Shown here: piece by piece, positions 6,548 through 7,712 of the stretch
Layout: every line of letters begins with the position of its first letter
How positions within the stretch are numbered: the stretch's first letter is position 1
NCBI GenBank assembly: GCA_019415985.1
Contig: DXYE01000012.1
Span: 34,587 to 42,298 of the forward strand
Direction of reading: 5' to 3'
DNA from: Clostridiales bacterium
Lineage (GTDB): Bacteria > Bacillota > Clostridia > Oscillospirales > CAG-272
Length of the DNA stretch: 7,712 nucleotides
The notes under the pieces: model-generated
What the model was told of the DNA's origin: nothing
Databases searched by the model: none
What the model saw: only the letters and a program-made list of their open reading frames with translations
Made by a program: the position numbers and the translations under genes

Positions 6548-6579
6548 AAAAAAACGCAAAAAGACTATTGCATTTTTTT
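6548..6579. terminator. Bidirectional-looking A/T terminator hairpin before ddh
   Basis: AAAAAAACGCAA on the left (6548-6559) pairs with TTGCATTTTTTT on the right (6568-6579), 11 of 12 positions, with one C-A mismatch and an 8-nt loop. The A-tract and T-tract on either side of a short GC core give the usual form of a terminator that works in both directions. It would insulate ddh from upstream transcription. Its 3' arm also forms part of the next promoter. Confidence 0.55.
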
Positions 6580-6596
6580 ATATGTTATGATATAAT
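6568..6596 (+). promoter_or_regulatory. Extended -10 promoter for ddh
   Basis: TATAAT at 6591-6596 is a perfect -10 and is preceded by TGA (6588-6590), giving the extended TGnTATAAT form. TTGCAT at 6568-6573 stands 17 bp upstream as a weak -35 (3 of 6), which an extended -10 can compensate for. The T-rich spacer is the terminator tract itself. The start would be near 6603, leaving a short leader of about 47 nt with the GGGGAG ribosome site (6636-6641). Confidence 0.7.
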
Positions 6597-6649
6597 TTAG
6601 AAAATGTTTTTCATTTGAACCTATGCGGTTTTCATGGGGAGTGTGTTTT

Positions 6650-7534
6650 ATGCTACGTGCTGCAATTTACGGGTATGGTAATATCGGACGTTTTGTGTTT
6701 GAAGCCTTGCTTGCAAGCCCGGATTTTGAGATTGCAGGAATCGTAAGCCGCCATTTAAGCGAAAAGGAACTAAACGGTGTCAAGGTGACAAAGTCCATTG
6801 ATGAATTAGAAAACATCGATGTGGCGATAATTTGCGCGCCGAGCCGGTCCGTTCCGGAATTGGCCGCATCTCTTCTCAAAAAAGGTATCTGCACGGTAGA
6901 CAGCTTTGATATACATGGATCGGTATGTGAGGTGCGCAGTCGTCTGAATACAGTTGCAAAGGAAAGTGGGACCTCAGCAATCATGGCCGCAGGTTGGGAT
7001 CCGGGTTCGGATTCTGTAATACGCACGCTCATGGAAGCTATGGCGCCGAAAGGTATCACTTATACCAATTTCGGCCCCGGTATGAGCATGGGACATACCG
7101 TCGCAGTGAAAGCCATAAAAGGCGTCAAAAACGCTTTATCCATGACGATTCCGGTGGGAACAGGCATACACCGCCGTATGGTTTACATTGAACTCGAGGA
7201 GGGTTTCGAACTTTCGGAGGTTGCGGCCGCTATAAAAGCGGATGAATATTTTTGTCACGATGAAACGCATGTTTTTGCGGTTGAAAGCGTAGATGCGCTA
7301 AAAGACATGGGACACGGAGTGGAGCTTTCCCGCAAGGGTGTCTCAGGTACGACGGACAGTCAGCGTATGTGTTTTACTATGCAGATCAACAATCCTGCTT
7401 TGACCGCTCAGATTCTGGTTGCAGCCGCGAGGGCCGTTAAACGTCAAGCTCCCGGGTGTTATACGCTGATAGAAATTCCGCCCGTTGATCTTCTCTCCGA
7501 CAGTCGCGAAAACGCTGTAAAGAGACTTGTATAA
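6650..7534 (+). CDS. ddh: meso-Diaminopimelate dehydrogenase, short 'type II' form
   Basis: This enzyme catalyses reversible NADP(H)-dependent conversion of L-tetrahydrodipicolinate plus ammonia to meso-2,6-diaminopimelate, the one-step branch to lysine and peptidoglycan DAP. The 294-aa product opens with a Rossmann fold (YGYGNIG, 7-13). It carries the family motifs TVDSFDIHG (82-90), GWDPGSDS (115-122), FGPGMSMGH (141-149), HGVELSRKGVSG (222-233) and INNPALTAQ (246-254). From memory it closely follows the Symbiobacterium thermophilum enzyme (about 299 aa) and is shorter than the roughly 320-aa Corynebacterium type. Type II members are reported to be more permissive and to act on D-amino acids/2-keto acids in vitro, so a D-amino-acid role cannot be excluded. 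The ATG at 6650 has GGGGAG eight bases upstream; an in-frame ATG at 6623 has no such site. It has its own promoter, and a hairpin follows the stop. Confidence 0.9.
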   Translation: MLRAAIYGYGNIGRFVFEALLASPDFEIAGIVSRHLSEKELNGVKVTKSIDELENIDVAIICAPSRSVPELAASLLKKGICTVDSFDIHGSVCEVRSRLNTVAKESGTSAIMAAGWDPGSDSVIRTLMEAMAPKGITYTNFGPGMSMGHTVAVKAIKGVKNALSMTIPVGTGIHRRMVYIELEEGFELSEVAAAIKADEYFCHDETHVFAVESVDALKDMGHGVELSRKGVSGTTDSQRMCFTMQINNPALTAQILVAAARAVKRQAPGCYTLIEIPPVDLLSDSRENAVKRLV

Positions 7535-7549
7535 AAGGAAATAGTTGAG

Positions 7550-7576
7550 AAAACCCGTGCTCACCACTCGGGTTTT
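7550..7576 (+). terminator. Terminator hairpin after ddh, abutting the tRNA
   Basis: AAAACCCG (7550-7557) pairs perfectly with CGGGTTTT (7569-7576); GTG/CAC can add three inner pairs after a bulged T. The U-run is the 3' arm itself (TTTT). It ends four bases before the tRNA 5' end, so it may act instead as a leader hairpin of the tRNA precursor. Confidence 0.6.
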
Positions 7577-7580
7577 ATAC

Positions 7581-7671
7581 GGAGAAGTACTCAAGCTGGT
7601 GAAGAGGCGCCCCTGCTAAGGGTGTAGGTCGCGAAAGCGGCGCGAGAGTTCGAATCTCTCCTTCTCCGCCA
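7581..7671 (+). tRNA. tRNA-Ser (anticodon GCU), complete with encoded CCA
   Basis: This class II tRNA folds fully by eye. The acceptor GGAGAAG (7581-7587) pairs with CTTCTCC (7661-7667), with discriminator G and CCA at 7669-7671. The D-stem is CTC/GAG. The anticodon stem CGCCC/GGGTG (7608-7612/7620-7624, one G-U) holds the loop CTGCTAA with anticodon GCT at 7615-7617. The long variable arm is GTCGC, GAAA loop, GCGGC. The T-arm is GAGAG TTCGAAT CTCTC. It reads AGC/AGU serine codons. No separate promoter is seen between it and the preceding hairpin. Confidence 0.97.
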
Positions 7672-7676
7672 TAATA

Positions 7677-7699
7677 GGAACATAAAAAAGATATGTTCC
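7677..7699. repeat. Perfect 8-bp inverted repeat after tRNA-Ser
   Basis: GGAACATA (7677-7684) and TATGTTCC (7692-7699) flank a 7-nt loop AAAAAGA. No T-tract follows before the window ends. It could be a tRNA 3' processing or terminator stem, or an operator for a gene beyond the edge. The half-sites resemble those of the Gram-positive LexA box, but the spacing is far too wide. Confidence 0.5.
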
Positions 7700-7712
7700 G
7701 CATAAACCCCGA

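Noticed and set aside
7677..7699. LexA/SOS box
   Set aside because: The half-sites GAAC and GTTC are present, but the gap between them is much longer than the 4 bp of the Gram-positive SOS box.
1..7712. Mobile element, CRISPR array, toxin-antitoxin or phage defence system
   Set aside because: No transposase, integrase, direct-repeat array or defence domain is visible on either strand; the content is housekeeping and signalling genes.

Overview
The window looks like one contig end from a Gram-positive, Clostridia-type bacterium (Firmicutes/Bacillota). Three things support this. The gene order rsmB - rlmN - PP2C phosphatase - PASTA kinase - rsgA is the classic Firmicutes arrangement. The Shine-Dalgarno sites are purine-rich and the -10 boxes are SigA-like. 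The diaminopimelate dehydrogenase is of the short 'type II' kind known from Symbiobacterium and Clostridia. Genus cannot be read from the sequence alone. The first 14 bases are an exact match to the end of the Tn5/Nextera mosaic end, so they are almost certainly adapter and not genome.

Layout, all genes on the + strand. Bases 15-392 hold the 3' end of rsmB (16S rRNA m5C methyltransferase). Bases 482-1564 are rlmN (23S rRNA/tRNA m2A methyltransferase). An unusually long gene-free spacer follows (1565-2019); it holds a perfect -10 hexamer and two terminator-like hairpins. The signalling block comes next: prpC/stp (2020-2820), a 10-bp hairpin between cistrons, prkC (2913-4697) and rsgA (4748-5692), closed by one or two terminators. 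The block then departs from the usual order: instead of rpe and thiN there is a promoter and a small two-helix membrane protein of DUF2500 type (5988-6404). After that come a terminator whose stem overlaps the next promoter, a type II meso-diaminopimelate dehydrogenase (6650-7534), a hairpin, and a complete tRNA-Ser(GCU) with encoded CCA (7581-7671). A perfect 8-bp inverted repeat lies at the window end.

How they fit together: RsmB, RlmN and RsgA all act on ribosomes or tRNA (base methylation and 30S maturation). PrkC and PrpC are the opposed kinase and phosphatase that couple cell-wall state to growth through extracellular PASTA domains. In B. subtilis, RsgA is a known PrkC substrate, which suits the operon. 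The diaminopimelate dehydrogenase makes (or oxidises) the meso-DAP used in lysine synthesis and in DAP-type peptidoglycan, the type of wall fragment that PASTA kinases are reported to sense. That last link is inference from proximity.

I found no evidence of a wholly new system, mobile element or CRISPR array. The most interesting leads are regulatory: the long structured prpC leader, the hairpin between phosphatase and kinase, and the terminator/promoter overlap before the dehydrogenase.
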